DNA of 64,000 bases from Ditibartonella choladocola (GCF_002007565.1 NZ_CP015625.1:2537001-2601000); one strand, 5' to 3'; counted from the first letter of the stretch, positions 48,201 to 59,839 are shown. A program made the numbers and translations. The notes: a model not told the origin generated them from the letters alone.

Positions 48201-48394
48201 CGGTTTTTTGCTTTCTCATATTTACAACAACCGGCAACCGATTAATCGGTCGGTTGCTACCGATTGTTGACCAATATTGTTCTTAAACAACTCTATCCGG
48301 TAAGCTTATATTTTGAGACTAAATAAATATAGCCTTATAAAACAATCGTCAATTTCTGACATCTTCGCATAATGTCAAGAAAAATAACGTCATT

Positions 48395-50055
<1,661 letters not shown>

Positions 50056-50640
50056 GCGTCTTTGTTCCTCTATCCGTGCCGTTATCTATCGCCATTATCT
50101 ATCCGCGGCTGCTGTCTTGTCTCCGCCTCTCTGTCCCTCTTTCCGCCTCCTTGTCTATCTATCGCAGCCTAAATCCAGCTATCCGCGTCGGCATCTATCT
50201 GACGGCGACGGCTTTTCCTCCATCCACGCTTTTTGTCTATATATCCGGATAACCGCGTCTTTGTTCTTCTATCCGCGCTGTTATCAATCTATGTCTTTCT
50301 ATCCTTGGCTGCTGTCTTGTCTCCGCTTCTTTGTCCCTCTTTCCGCCTCCTTGTCCATCTATCGCGGTCTAAATCCATCTATCCGTGTCGGCATCTATCT
50401 GACGGCGACGGCTTCTCCTCCATCTACGCTTTTTGTCTATATATCCGGATAACCGCGTCTTTGTTCTTCTAACCGCGCTGTTATCAATCTATATCTTTCT
50501 ATCCCTGGCTGCATCCCTCCTTGTTCCACTATCCGCGCCGTTGTTTATCTATGTCTATCTATCGCAGTCTAACTCAAGCTATTTGCGTCTGCGTCTAACT
50601 GTTGACGCCCAACTCCATCCACCCACGGTTTCGTTTTTCC
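50056..50640. repeat. 200-bp pyrimidine-rich tandem repeat, about three diverged copies
   Basis: Units beginning GCGTCTTTGTTC(C/T)TCTA start at 50056, 50255 and 50455, a period of 199-200 bases. Copies 1 and 2 are very similar (for example TGTCCCTCTTTCCGCCTCCT and CGGCATCTATCTGACGGCGA occur in both); the third diverges after about 60 bases. Within each unit the shorter word CTATCCGCG recurs. The plus strand is mostly C and T. Since 200 is not a multiple of three, reading frames shift between copies, so the open frames here (50117-50452, 50433-50801) are not genes. Confidence 0.9.
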
Positions 50641-51693
50641 CTCTCCTTAACCTATCCTCACATTTTCATTCGGTCCGTTTTTCCGTTCCCGTTTCTGCTT
50701 TTCTTTTAAACCTCGCCGCTTCAACACCCGTAAACGCCCATCACGGAATTCCATTCGATTTTTTAAGAGCAAAAAACCGTCCATTCTTTCTTGCTTTATA
50801 ACGTTGCATCTTCTGTTTCACCCGTAACACCACTTGTTCTGTATCGCCCTTTAACACCGCTCCTTCTGCATTACCCGATGATACCCGCCTCTTCGCGCCT
50901 GCTGGTAATAGTGGCCTTTTTAACCGTGGTGATATGAAACTTTCCATCTGATAAAGAAGACCGGCTATGAAGACCGTTTTATTCTTTCAATCTTTTTAAA
51001 TCGATTTAAATTATAAATGACGTAACTTTAGTGATTCCCTGTACAATTGTTCCCTATTGGGACAATATTTTTCAAAACTGCGGTTTCACTGTTAAAAAAT
51101 TTTTGAAAAGGGTATTTTTGCGCGCTTGCACAGGCTAAAAAACTGAACATTGTTCAACAATCGGTGATAATTGTAGGGCGACACAAAAACGTTTTATTAT
51201 CCTATTGTTTTTAATGATTTTTTTGATTTATAAATTATTTAATCGGCAAAATACGAGGTCAAAAATAGTGCAGTCAAAAGCCAAAAAAGATGACAAAAAC
51301 ATTTGTTTATTTAATTTGTTTATTTAAAAAGAAATGAAAAAATTTAAATTATTTAAAAAAATTATTTTTTAAAAACAATTGGTTAGTCATCTATTGCCTT
51401 GGCATTCAATGTTGTTTGGTGTTTCTTTTTAAAAACGAATGCCGCCGGTTAACATTGTCTTTTTCGTCTTAACCATTTATTCGTATTTAATTGTGGATTG
51501 TTCAATATTGAAATTAATTGAACTCACAACGAAAACATAACGTGTTACTGTGCACAAATTGGATCATATTATCATTGGAATGTAACAGCTATGCGACGTT
51601 TTCTTGTCCTTGCGGTGGAAATTTCACCGATTTGCGCATGAAACGCCAAATTTTTTCAGGTTGCGTTCTGTCGATATCTATGGGAGGCAGTTC
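50641..51693. other. Non-coding, increasingly AT-rich stretch upstream of glpT
   Basis: About 1.05 kb. 50641-50950 is still pyrimidine-rich with small imperfect repeats (AACACC(A/G)CT-type words); 51180-51500 is extremely A/T-rich with long A and T runs. No gene is accepted. The glpT promoter should lie in the last 200 bases. A tiny 16-codon frame (51591) precedes glpT but has no clear ribosome site. Confidence 0.5.
51044..51073 (+). terminator. Orphan terminator-like hairpin in the gap before glpT
   Basis: ATTGTTCCC pairs with GGGACAAT (one bulge) around a short TATT loop, followed by ATTTTT on the plus strand. No plus-strand gene lies upstream, so it may end a small RNA or be a relic. Confidence 0.4.
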
Positions 51694-53037
51694 ATGCTAA
51701 ACATTTTTCAACACGCGCCTAACAAGCCGCGTGTACCCGAAGCGGAAATCGACCCGCTTTATCGTCGTCTGCGTTGGCAGATTTTCCTTGGGATATTCTT
51801 CGGTTACGCCGCCTATTATCTCGTACGTAAAAACTTTGCTCTGGCAATGCCTTCGCTGGTCGAGCAAGGCTTTACCCGTGGTGATTTGGGTTTTGCGCTA
51901 TCGGCTGTTTCTATAGCTTACGGCATTTCAAAATTTATTATGGGGGCGGTATCCGACCGTTCCAACCCGCGTGTTTTTCTCCCTGTCGGTTTGATTCTCG
52001 CGTCTGTTGTCATGCTGATTATGGGCTTTGTCCCTTGGGCTACATCCAGCATTGCCGTCATGTTCGTGCTGTTGTTTATTTGCGGCTGGTTTCAGGGAAT
52101 GGGTTGGCCTCCCTGCGGGCGCACAATGGTGCACTGGTGGTCACAAAAGGAACGCGGGAGCATCGTTTCCTTATGGAACTGTGCGCATAATGTCGGCGGT
52201 GGTCTTCCGCCAATTCTGTTCATGCTTGGTATGGCCTGGTTCAATGACTGGCACGCAGCCTTTTATATGCCGGCTTTTGCGGCCATTCTGGTGGCAATTT
52301 TCGCCTTTGCAATGATGCGCGATACACCGCAATCATGTGGTTTACCGCCAATTGAAGAATATAAAAACGACTATCCGGAAAACTATTCGGAAAAAAACGA
52401 AGTCGAGCTCACCACAAAGCAGATCTTCACCCAATATGTTTTGCCCAACAAGCTCCTCTGGTATATCGCTTTTGCAAATGTCTTTGTTTACCTCTTGCGT
52501 TATGGCGTTCTTGACTGGTCACCGACTTACCTGAAGGAAGTCAAGCATTTTGCCGTTGACCAGTCTTCCTGGGCGTATTTCTTCTATGAATATGCAGGTA
52601 TTCCCGGCACACTTCTGTGCGGCTGGATGTCTGATAAGGTATTCAAGGGCAATCGTGGTGCAACCGGTGTTTTCTTCATGACATTGGTGACCATTGCCAC
52701 TGTTATTTACTGGCTCAACCCCGAAGGACATCCCAATGTCGACATGATCTGCATGATCGTTATCGGCTTCCTGATTTACGGGCCGGTTATGCTGATCGGT
52801 CTTCACGCTCTCGAATTGGCGCCGAAGAAAGCTGCCGGTACGGCTGCCGGTTTCACCGGTCTTTTCGGTTATCTTGGCGGTTCGGTTGCTGCTAGCGCGA
52901 TCGTCGGTTACACTGTCGATTATTTCGGCTGGAACGGTGGTTTCCTCCTCATGATCGGTGGTGGCGTTATCTCTGTATTGCTTCTTGCCATCGAAATGGT
53001 GGGAGAACGCAAACAACATGCCCATGCCGAAAAATAA
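51694..53037 (+). CDS. glpT: Glycerol-3-phosphate/phosphate antiporter GlpT, enterobacterial type
   Basis: A 447-residue major facilitator of the organophosphate:phosphate antiporter family importing glycerol-3-phosphate. I start at [20 protein letters not shown] (51694), with GGGAGG nine bases upstream; the frame continues 30 codons further without support. Substrate residues known from E. coli GlpT are in place: Arg45 ([13 protein letters not shown]), the His in [10 protein letters not shown] (165) and the Arg in [10 protein letters not shown] (269). From memory the protein matches E. coli GlpT almost throughout, including long runs such as [17 protein letters not shown] and [19 protein letters not shown], far closer than expected for a vertically inherited alphaproteobacterial gene. 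Flanking repeats and decayed DNA support lateral gain. Confidence 0.95.
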   Translation: MLNIFQHAPNKPRVPEAEIDPLYRRLRWQIFLGIFFGYAAYYLVRKNFALAMPSLVEQGFTRGDLGFALSAVSIAYGISKFIMGAVSDRSNPRVFLPVGLILASVVMLIMGFVPWATSSIAVMFVLLFICGWFQGMGWPPCGRTMVHWWSQKERGSIVSLWNCAHNVGGGLPPILFMLGMAWFNDWHAAFYMPAFAAILVAIFAFAMMRDTPQSCGLPPIEEYKNDYPENYSEKNEVELTTKQIFTQYVLPNKLLWYIAFANVFVYLLRYGVLDWSPTYLKEVKHFAVDQSSWAYFFYEYAGIPGTLLCGWMSDKVFKGNRGATGVFFMTLVTIATVIYWLNPEGHPNVDMICMIVIGFLIYGPVMLIGLHALELAPKKAAGTAAGFTGLFGYLGGSVAASAIVGYTVDYFGWNGGFLLMIGGGVISVLLLAIEMVGERKQHAHAEK

Positions 53038-53061
53038 GTCGTTATAGACTTTAAAAAATAT

Positions 53062-53097
53062 ACGCGCTGGATTTATTTTGATTCAGCGCGTTTTTTG
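53062..53097 (+). terminator. Terminator after glpT
   Basis: ACGCGCTG and CAGCGCGT (53062-53069, 53084-53091) form an eight-pair stem with a 14-base loop, followed by six T bases. A second GCGCGTTTTTTT word occurs at about 53116. Confidence 0.8.
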
Positions 53098-53967
53098 TAC
53101 CCTATCCTTATTTAGCGCGTTTTTTTACTCCATGAACGCTTCTTGATAGGAGCGTTTTATATGACCGTTTTCTGCACACCGTTGCTGCTTTTCATTTGTC
53201 TTCTGTGATATGTACAGAACATATCTATGTTGTGTGCAAAACCTGATTGTCATCAAGGCCTATTTATATTCTTGATTGATATGAATAACCGGACACACCG
53301 GCCTATAGCAGAGAGAATTAATCACCCCTTCAAACAATCAGGATGGCCGCCTTCTTCGTGTTATTTCAAGTTGCCAAATGGCGCGGGATTTCAACCGGTT
53401 ATCAATTTACCAAACTGTCTCTAACGGCTTCGGGTCATTGGTTTTCTTACATGCGAAGTTCGGCGCATCGCATTATCGTTTTTAATGCAAATCTTGCGCC
53501 TTCAATATGTCGGCTTTTTGGGCGGTTCTCCCTGTCGTTCCACTTCGTCCTTCCCGACAATTTTTCTAAAGCACCGCGTTCATCAAGCGCACAAAAAGAC
53601 CTGCGTGCTCTTTTGATAAAATAACCCGATTTCCCAACGAAGCTGATAATGGCGGGAGAAATGCAATTCATTGCAAAAATTCGTTGCATCAAAAGAATAA
53701 CCATCCGGCATTTGGAATAGCAATACACAATAATGATGAAAGCCTTAACACTCTGAAGAGTGAATCGAGATTATCATCCCGAATATCGCAAAGCCGACGA
53801 TTATACGGTTTCACAACGTTTGCATTTTGTTGAACAATCGCCGGAGTTTTCGTTTTGGCAAATTCCGTTTCATAGAAATAAGAGAGCGTAATTGTTAGAT
53901 AGGTTGATTGCGCAAAGCCGATAGCCGCTCCTCAACATCGCCTGTCTTCCGGAAAGGAAATGCAAAT
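53098..53967. other. Probable decayed DNA downstream of glpT
   Basis: About 870 bases with no intact gene. A 43-codon frame from a GTG at 53760 to TAA at 53891 reads NRDYHPEYRKADDYTVSQRL and continues FVEQSPEFSFWQIP; it has the look of real protein sequence but no start context, so it may be the tail of a dead gene. Other frames up to about 93 codons overlap each other on both strands and are not convincing. Confidence 0.4.
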
Positions 53968-54510
53968 TCAGAGATTACGTGTCATATAACTGGCGTCTTC
54001 GCTATAAGTCAGCAATTTTTGCTTCATTTCCTTTGACACATCAACCGTTTTAAACCCGTTCTTTTGCCAAAAGACTTGTGACCCATGAACAGCAACAAGG
54101 GAAAGTGTTTCGAGTTTTTCCCGCTCAGCGACAGCGACCAGAAGTTCAACCGCTTTTTTGCCATTTCCGCCGCCTTGCGCTTCGGGCAATAAAGCAAGAT
54201 CGTGAATATAGAGCGTATCGCATTTTTCCGGAAGTTTATGAAGCAGACAATCAAGAGCAGGAATGGAATTGGTTTTAAAAGGATGGGCAAGGCAATAACC
54301 ATAGATTGCACTTGTTCGGGAGACCGGGCTCAAGTCTGAAATGTTTCCGGAGGCAGGATTTTCGTCAGAAAGTACAAAGCATGAAGAAGGAGAAAGATTG
54401 AATTTTTCTTCAAGCACCGCATCCTCTTCCGGAAAATCCGGATGACAAATTAAAGCGATCCGGCAGACATCTGCCAGATCGCTTTCTTTCATTGGACGCC
54501 AATATTTCAC
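53968..54510 (-). CDS. GNAT-family N-acetyltransferase
   Basis: A 180-residue protein of the GNAT fold. It opens with YWRPMKESDLADVCRIA, the first strand and helix, and has the acetyl-CoA-binding segment LYIHDLALLPEAQGGGNGKKAVELL (motif A; Q/R-x-x-G-x-G/A form) and a C-terminal SQVFWQKNGFKTVDVS (motif B). The substrate, small amine or protein, cannot be told. It follows serA by seven bases on the same strand, so it is probably the last gene of the serC-serA transcript. Confidence 0.85.
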   Translation of the reverse strand: MKYWRPMKESDLADVCRIALICHPDFPEEDAVLEEKFNLSPSSCFVLSDENPASGNISDLSPVSRTSAIYGYCLAHPFKTNSIPALDCLLHKLPEKCDTLYIHDLALLPEAQGGGNGKKAVELLVAVAEREKLETLSLVAVHGSQVFWQKNGFKTVDVSKEMKQKLLTYSEDASYMTRNL

Positions 54511-54517
54511 GGTTCAA

Positions 54518-56122
54518 TCAACCGTTTGCGACATCGAATTCCAGAGGTTGAGTGTGTTTGATACCCTTTATCTTGCGCAATTCATCAAGCACTTGATCGG
54601 GAATACGAGCATCAAGATAAAGAAGCGCAATCGCGTCACCACCCGGTTCATTACGTCCCAGAGCGAAGTTTGCGATATTCACGCCGGATTTCCCGCAAAT
54701 TGTACCGATTGTACCGATAATTCCCGGCGTGTCGGTGTTGGTGATATAGAGCATATGCGGGCCGACCTCGGCATCAAGATTGATACCCTTGATCTGGATA
54801 AAGCGCGGCTTGCCGTCAACAAAGCAGGTTCCGGCAATGGAGCGTGTGCGCTTCGATGTTTTGACAGTCAGTTTGATATAGCCGTCGAAAATACCGGATT
54901 TATCGCGCTTGACCTCGGAAAGAATAATACCGCGTTCTTTAACGAGAACCGGTGCCGATACCATGTTGACATCGGCAAGTTGCGGGCGGATGAGACCGGC
55001 CAATGCGGCACTGATGAGCGCACGCGTATTCATGGTAGCGGTTGAACCGTCAAACAGAATCTCGACTTCCTTGATGTCTTCCTCGGTTGATTGGCCAACA
55101 AAAGCACCAAGAACTTCGGCAAGTTTGACAAACGGCTTCAAGCGCGGTGCTTCTTCTGCCGTAATTGAAGGCATATTGATTGCATTGCTGACAGCACCAT
55201 TGATAAGATAATCCGACATTTGTTCGGCAACCTGAATAGCAACGTTTTCCTGTGCCTCGGTTGTCGACGCACCGAGGTGCGGCGTGCAAACGACATTATC
55301 AAGGCTGAAGAGAGGATCATCGGCTGCCGGTGGCTCGACTTCATAAACGTCAACCGCAGCACCTGCAATTTTGCCTGACTTCAAAGCGTCAACAAGGTCT
55401 TTTTCGACAACCAGCGCACCGCGTGCACAATTGATAAGTCTTACGCCTTTCTTCATCTTGGCGATCGTTTCGGCATTGATGATATGGCGTGTCTTATCGG
55501 TGAGCGGTGTGTGTAATGTGATAAAATCGGCGCGCTTCAAAAGATCATCCAGTTCGACCTTTTCGACTCCGAGTTCTTTGGCACGGGCATCCGAAAGGAA
55601 CGGGTCATAGGCAATCACTTTCATCTTCAAGCCGACACCGCGGGTTGCAACAATCGAACCGATATTGCCACAGCCGATAATACCGAGAGTTTTGCCAGTG
55701 ATTTCAACACCCATAAAGCGGCTTTTTTCCCATTTACCAGCCTTGGTCGATTTATCGGCGGCGGGCAATTCACGGGCAACAGCAAACATCAATGCAATGG
55801 CATGTTCTGCGGTTGTGATCGAATTGCCGAATGGCGTATTCATAACGATAATACCGCGCCGTGAAGCGGCCGGAATATCAACATTGTCAACGCCGATACC
55901 GGCACGACCGACAACTTTCAGATTTTTTGCAGCGGCAATAAGTTTTTCCGTTACTTTGGTTGCCGAACGGATAGCCAAACCATCATATTGGCCAATAACT
56001 TCGAGAAGCTTTTCTTTGTCTTTACCGAGTTCCGGTTTGTAATCGACCTCAACGCCGCGATCTTTGAAAATCTGGACAGCGGTCGGGGATAATTTATCAG
56101 ATACGAGTACACGAGGTGCCAT
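54518..56122 (-). CDS. serA: D-3-phosphoglycerate dehydrogenase SerA
   Basis: A 534-residue enzyme that oxidises 3-phosphoglycerate in the first step of serine synthesis. Start at MAPRVLVSDKLSPTA (56122) after TTGGAGGCC; the frame extends 17 codons upstream without support. Domains: substrate/NAD part with GRAGIGVDNVDIPAA, LGIIGCGNIGSIVATR, catalytic INCARGALV, DVYEVEPP and CTPHLGASTTEAQ; then the intervening ASB domain and a C-terminal ACT domain (MLYITNTDTPGIIGTIGTICG), which in this long form usually senses serine. It lies 75 bases after serC. Confidence 0.96.
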   Translation of the reverse strand: MAPRVLVSDKLSPTAVQIFKDRGVEVDYKPELGKDKEKLLEVIGQYDGLAIRSATKVTEKLIAAAKNLKVVGRAGIGVDNVDIPAASRRGIIVMNTPFGNSITTAEHAIALMFAVARELPAADKSTKAGKWEKSRFMGVEITGKTLGIIGCGNIGSIVATRGVGLKMKVIAYDPFLSDARAKELGVEKVELDDLLKRADFITLHTPLTDKTRHIINAETIAKMKKGVRLINCARGALVVEKDLVDALKSGKIAGAAVDVYEVEPPAADDPLFSLDNVVCTPHLGASTTEAQENVAIQVAEQMSDYLINGAVSNAINMPSITAEEAPRLKPFVKLAEVLGAFVGQSTEEDIKEVEILFDGSTATMNTRALISAALAGLIRPQLADVNMVSAPVLVKERGIILSEVKRDKSGIFDGYIKLTVKTSKRTRSIAGTCFVDGKPRFIQIKGINLDAEVGPHMLYITNTDTPGIIGTIGTICGKSGVNIANFALGRNEPGGDAIALLYLDARIPDQVLDELRKIKGIKHTQPLEFDVANG

Positions 56123-56197
56123 TATGGCCTCCAAAAATTTTGTAAAATGGGGGAATGAGCGGCCTTGAAACAAGCCGCTACAAGGGAAACTTAATTT

Positions 56198-57361
56198 TTA
56201 AAGAGCTGCTTGTTCAGCCTTGAAAGCCCAGTCGAGCCATTCCGTCAATGCCTGAAGATCGGCGGCCTCGATCGTGGCACCGGCCCAGATGCGTAAACCT
56301 GACGGTGCATCGCGATAGGCGCCTATGTCATGGGCAACACCGGCTTTTTCCAGACGGTTGACAATAGCCTTGGCAAATGCTGCCTGCTTGTCTGCATCAA
56401 GTTTAGCCACAGCCGGATCGACAATTTTGAAGCATACGGAAGTGTTCGAGCGGGTCGCCGGTTCTTTCGCCAGAAATTCGATCCACGGCGTTTTGGTAAC
56501 GAACTTGTCAAGAACAGCAAAATTCTCGTCAGCCCGTTTCATCAAAGTTTTCAGACCGCCAATCGACTTTGCCCATTTCAATGCATCAAGGTAATCCTCG
56601 ACACAAAGCATAGACGGCGTATTGATTGTTGCGCCCTCGAAAATACCTTCAATGAGTTTTCCACCTTTTGTCATGCGGAAAATTTTTGGCAACGGCCATG
56701 CGGGCGTATAGGTTTCAAGACGCTCTACCGCGCGTGGCCCAAGAATAAGCACACCGTGTGCACCCTCGCCACCCAGCACTTTTTGCCAGGAGAATGTTAC
56801 AACATCAAGTTTCGAGAAATCGAGATTTTGTGCAAATGCAGCGGATGTTGCGTCGCAAATCGTAAGCCCTTTACGATCAGCCGGAATAAAATCGGCATTA
56901 GGAACGCGCACACCCGATGTTGTTCCATTCCATGTGAAAACAACATCACGATCAAAATCGACTTTGGTCAAATCCGGTAATTCACCGTAAGGCGCTTCCA
57001 ACTTGCGCACATCGGTCAATTTCAATTGTTTGACAACATCTGTTACCCAGCCCGAACCGAAGCTTTCCCATGCCAGCATGTCAACGCCACGTGCACCAAG
57101 GAGTGACCACAGTGCCATTTCAACAGCACCGGTATCGGATGCGGGAACAATGCCGATACGATAATTTGCAGGAACTTCCAGCACTTCGCGGGTGAGGTTG
57201 ATTGCCTCTGCCAGCTTGGCTTTACCAATTTTTGCACGATGTGAACGGCCAACCGGCGCATCAGCAAGCGCTTCAACCGTCCAACCGGGACGCTTTGCAC
57301 AGGGACCAGAAGAGAAATTGGGATTGTTCGGGCGCACGCCCGGCTCGTTTAGATTTGTCAT
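56198..57361 (-). CDS. serC: Phosphoserine aminotransferase SerC
   Basis: A 387-residue PLP enzyme for the second step of serine synthesis, of the longer type found in alphaproteobacteria and archaea (about 370-390 residues). Visible: [15 protein letters not shown] at the start, [34 protein letters not shown] and the PLP lysine in [21 protein letters not shown]. Transcribed ahead of serA and probably the acetyltransferase. A structured leader directly upstream suggests RNA-level control. Confidence 0.95.
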   Translation of the reverse strand: MTNLNEPGVRPNNPNFSSGPCAKRPGWTVEALADAPVGRSHRAKIGKAKLAEAINLTREVLEVPANYRIGIVPASDTGAVEMALWSLLGARGVDMLAWESFGSGWVTDVVKQLKLTDVRKLEAPYGELPDLTKVDFDRDVVFTWNGTTSGVRVPNADFIPADRKGLTICDATSAAFAQNLDFSKLDVVTFSWQKVLGGEGAHGVLILGPRAVERLETYTPAWPLPKIFRMTKGGKLIEGIFEGATINTPSMLCVEDYLDALKWAKSIGGLKTLMKRADENFAVLDKFVTKTPWIEFLAKEPATRSNTSVCFKIVDPAVAKLDADKQAAFAKAIVNRLEKAGVAHDIGAYRDAPSGLRIWAGATIEAADLQALTEWLDWAFKAEQAAL

Positions 57362-57370
57362 AATATTCTA

Positions 57371-57425
57371 CCCTTTCAGATAGCTCGCCTCTCGTTGGGA
57401 AGAGGTGGCCCGCTGACGTGATTAT
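57371..57425 (-). ncRNA. Candidate serC leader RNA motif
   Basis: The minus-strand 5' region of serC holds a nested hairpin: AGC/GCT outer pairs (57382-57384, 57412-57414) around CCTCT/AGAGG (57388-57392, 57401-57405), followed by GCTATCTGAAAGGGTAGAAT up to the start codon. A conserved serC RNA motif is known upstream of serC in alphaproteobacteria; position and compact hairpins fit, but I could not test the covariance model. Confidence 0.5.
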
Positions 57426-57470
57426 CCGAAAGGCACTTTCAACACAAGTAAAAAAATAGATTATCACAAA

Positions 57471-58337
57471 TTATTTAATCTGAGCCGCTTTTAGACAGAG
57501 TTTTTCAATGTATTGTTGAAGTGTTATTTTTCCTCTCTCTATTTTATTCAATGGCGGCCAATCACCACTTATTGTCTTTAACGCCATTGCAGCAAATGAC
57601 ATTGCACTTGATTTCGAGAAAGAAAGGGAAAGATAATAATTTTCAATATCTTCCCTCTTCACTCCTCTAAGTTTTACCGGTTTTCCGAGTGCCGTTTCAA
57701 AAGCGGATGCGACATCTTGAACCGTGTAACGTTCCGGCCCTTCAACATAATGAATGCCAGCCTTTCCACATTCGACAAGCCTTGTCAAATAATCGGCAAT
57801 ATCGCGGGGAGCGACCATCGGAATGATAGAATGGGAAGGATAAATAGTGGTCAAACATCCTTTTTCGATGATTTCATTGAGAGCAAAATCCCAATTGGAC
57901 ATATAAAAGCCTGCACGAACAATCAGCGCTTCCGGATAAATCTCTTTAACCTTCTCCTCCAATAAATAAAGGCTGCCTAAATCTCCGATATGGTCACCTC
58001 TCTGAGCTCCATAAGTCGACTGCACAATGACTTTTTCAAGATTGGTGTTTTCGAGTGCGCGCGTCATCGCAGCAATTGTTCTACGCTCTTCAAGATCAAC
58101 ATCATAAACAGGATTGGCTGGGGGATTAAGGATATAAACGCCGCTCGCCTGCTTCAAAACCTCATGGAACAAACGATAGTCGGAAATATCAATTTCCGCT
58201 AATTGAGCACCAAGTTTGACAAGGTTTTCAGCGCGTTTTCCGGAACGGGTTACCACTGTCACATCTCTCCCCGAACGAAGCAGATTTTTTGTGAGCTCCG
58301 AACCGATATGGCCGGTTGCCCCCATCACGACAAACAT
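57471..58337 (-). CDS. NmrA-like NAD(P)-binding protein
   Basis: A 288-residue atypical short-chain dehydrogenase/reductase. The Rossmann motif is at the start (MFVVMGATGHIGSELTKNLL), followed by VTVVTRSGKRAENL, which suggests NADP preference; LEKVIVQSTYGAQ and IVRAGFYMSNW are typical of NmrA/QOR2-like proteins. These act as quinone reductases or as redox-sensing binders; the classical YxxxK catalytic pair is not obvious, so it may be regulatory. It stands alone 109 bases upstream of serC on the same strand. Confidence 0.82.
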   Translation of the reverse strand: MFVVMGATGHIGSELTKNLLRSGRDVTVVTRSGKRAENLVKLGAQLAEIDISDYRLFHEVLKQASGVYILNPPANPVYDVDLEERRTIAAMTRALENTNLEKVIVQSTYGAQRGDHIGDLGSLYLLEEKVKEIYPEALIVRAGFYMSNWDFALNEIIEKGCLTTIYPSHSIIPMVAPRDIADYLTRLVECGKAGIHYVEGPERYTVQDVASAFETALGKPVKLRGVKREDIENYYLSLSFSKSSAMSFAAMALKTISGDWPPLNKIERGKITLQQYIEKLCLKAAQIK

Positions 58338-58443
58338 GTTTCACCTCTCTTTCAAAAACGCTAGCCTATCAGATAACGATAATCATTCTTGTCGGAAAGG
58401 ACTAATAAAACTATGATGGGCTTTCAAACGGGAAGGGCACAGA

Positions 58444-58881
58444 ATGAAACAATTGCATTGGAAAAAAAGCTTAAGCCTTATAATCATTCCGCTGTTGTTT
58501 TTAAGCGGTTGCCAATCGGTTCCCAAGCTCAAATCACCCGATAATATTTACGAATTCAACACCCGCCCGACAAATGAAGTTGGCATTCCGGCCGATGTTC
58601 TGAGGCGTGCCGCTTTTACGGCAGAACGTCGCGGCTATCGCTATTTTACAATCAATGATACATCCGAAGGTGCGCAAACTTCAAAAATGCCGACTTTCGG
58701 CATCAATTACGGACGTGATCCTTATGGCTTTTCTGACCCTGGTGCAGACAGTACGGGGGGTGGAATTTCAATGGATTTACCATTGAATACTCGTCGCATC
58801 CATTGGGTTGTCACCATGATGCATACGCCCGAAGCACAATCGACTAAAGTTTATGATGTAACCGAGGTTATTTCCAAATAG
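58444..58881 (+). CDS. Lipoprotein, CC0125/CC1285-like
   Basis: A 145-residue lipoprotein. The signal peptide (MKQLHWKKSLSLIIIPLLF) ends in the lipobox LSGC with Cys23 as the lipidation site. The mature part (NTRPTNEVGIPADVLRRAAF, TAERRGYRYFTINDTSEG) resembles the small lipoprotein domain known from Caulobacter CC0125 homologues; it has no known function. Expected at the outer or inner membrane facing the periplasm. It precedes the urease operon by about 75 bases but is probably separate. Confidence 0.75.
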   Translation: MKQLHWKKSLSLIIIPLLFLSGCQSVPKLKSPDNIYEFNTRPTNEVGIPADVLRRAAFTAERRGYRYFTINDTSEGAQTSKMPTFGINYGRDPYGFSDPGADSTGGGISMDLPLNTRRIHWVVTMMHTPEAQSTKVYDVTEVISK

Positions 58882-58956
58882 CTGTTTTCAACAAGTTGGT
58901 CACTTCACGTTCAAGATAAAAATTGCGTTTTATAGAAAAACTGCTGTCATATAGCG

Positions 58957-59826
58957 GTGAGAAGAAAAACAGTTTTATCAAAACTCGGGGATGGCAATCT
59001 TTTGCAAAATTCATCTTTAAAAAAAGCCGTTATGCAGCGCATGGAAGGCAGCGCTTCGTTCAGCACGGTTTATAAAGATCAACGGTCATCTTTGGAAAAA
59101 CTTTATCAATCCGGCTCGTTGAAATTACGTTTTCCGCTTTATTCCGACAACCATTTCGAGGCTGTGCAAATCAATACGGCAGGCGGTTTGACCGGCGGCG
59201 ACAAGCTTTTCTGGAAATGCGAACTCGGTGAAAAAACAAAAGCAACCATCACCACACAAGCCGCCGAAAAAATATATCGCTCGCTTGATGGTATGCCGGC
59301 CGAGATCGATATTTCGCTAAATTTAAGAAAAAACTCGACATTGTTCTGGCTCCCGCAGGAGACAATTTTTTTCAATCGTGGCGCATTAAAACGCAAAATC
59401 ACCGTCGAGATGGAAGAAGGTGCGGCTCTTCTTCTGGTAGAAGCTTTTGTTTTCGGCCGGAAATTAATGGGAGAGAAAGTTGTCAACGGCTTTATTGATG
59501 ACGAGTGGCAGGTGCGTTTTTGCGATGAGCTTGTCCATTTTGAAGCCTTTAAAATCAATGGCAATATTTTACAGCAATCAACCCGCCCTGCAATTTTCAA
59601 CGCCAATCAGGCCATTGCCACAATTCTCTACATTGCCGATGATTATCAGAGCCACGAAGCGGCTGCGAGAGAGATTATCGGACAATCCGGCGGGGTCTCT
59701 GCGTGGAATGGCAAGTTTCTTGCAAGGATGATTGAAAAGGACTCCTATTCTTTGAGGGAAAAACTTGCTCCTTTGGTAAAACTGCTAACAAAAGGTGCAG
59801 ATGTGCCGAAATTTTGGTCAATTTAG
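58957..59826 (+). CDS. ureD: Urease accessory protein UreD
   Basis: A UreD/UreH chaperone of up to 289 residues that helps place nickel in urease with UreF and UreG. Features: LYQSGSLKLRFPLYSDNHFEAVQINTAGGLTGGD near the start, ATITTQAAEKIYRS, TLFWLPQETIFFNRGALKRK and ALLLVEAFVFGRKLMGE. The open frame begins at GTG 58957 without a clear ribosome site; internal ATG codons at 59032 and 59041 are possible starts and would fit the usual N-terminus better. First gene of ureDAJBCEFG. Confidence 0.92.
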   Translation: MRRKTVLSKLGDGNLLQNSSLKKAVMQRMEGSASFSTVYKDQRSSLEKLYQSGSLKLRFPLYSDNHFEAVQINTAGGLTGGDKLFWKCELGEKTKATITTQAAEKIYRSLDGMPAEIDISLNLRKNSTLFWLPQETIFFNRGALKRKITVEMEEGAALLLVEAFVFGRKLMGEKVVNGFIDDEWQVRFCDELVHFEAFKINGNILQQSTRPAIFNANQAIATILYIADDYQSHEAAAREIIGQSGGVSAWNGKFLARMIEKDSYSLREKLAPLVKLLTKGADVPKFWSI

Positions 59827-59839
59827 CTATGGGTGAATA

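Noticed and set aside
50117-50801. Two plus-strand frames of 111 and 122 codons in pyrimidine-rich DNA
   Set aside because: The 200-base period shifts the frame between copies, composition is low-complexity, and there is no start context.
51180-51500. AT-rich stretch as a replication origin
   Set aside because: No clustered DnaA boxes that I can see and no origin-associated genes nearby.
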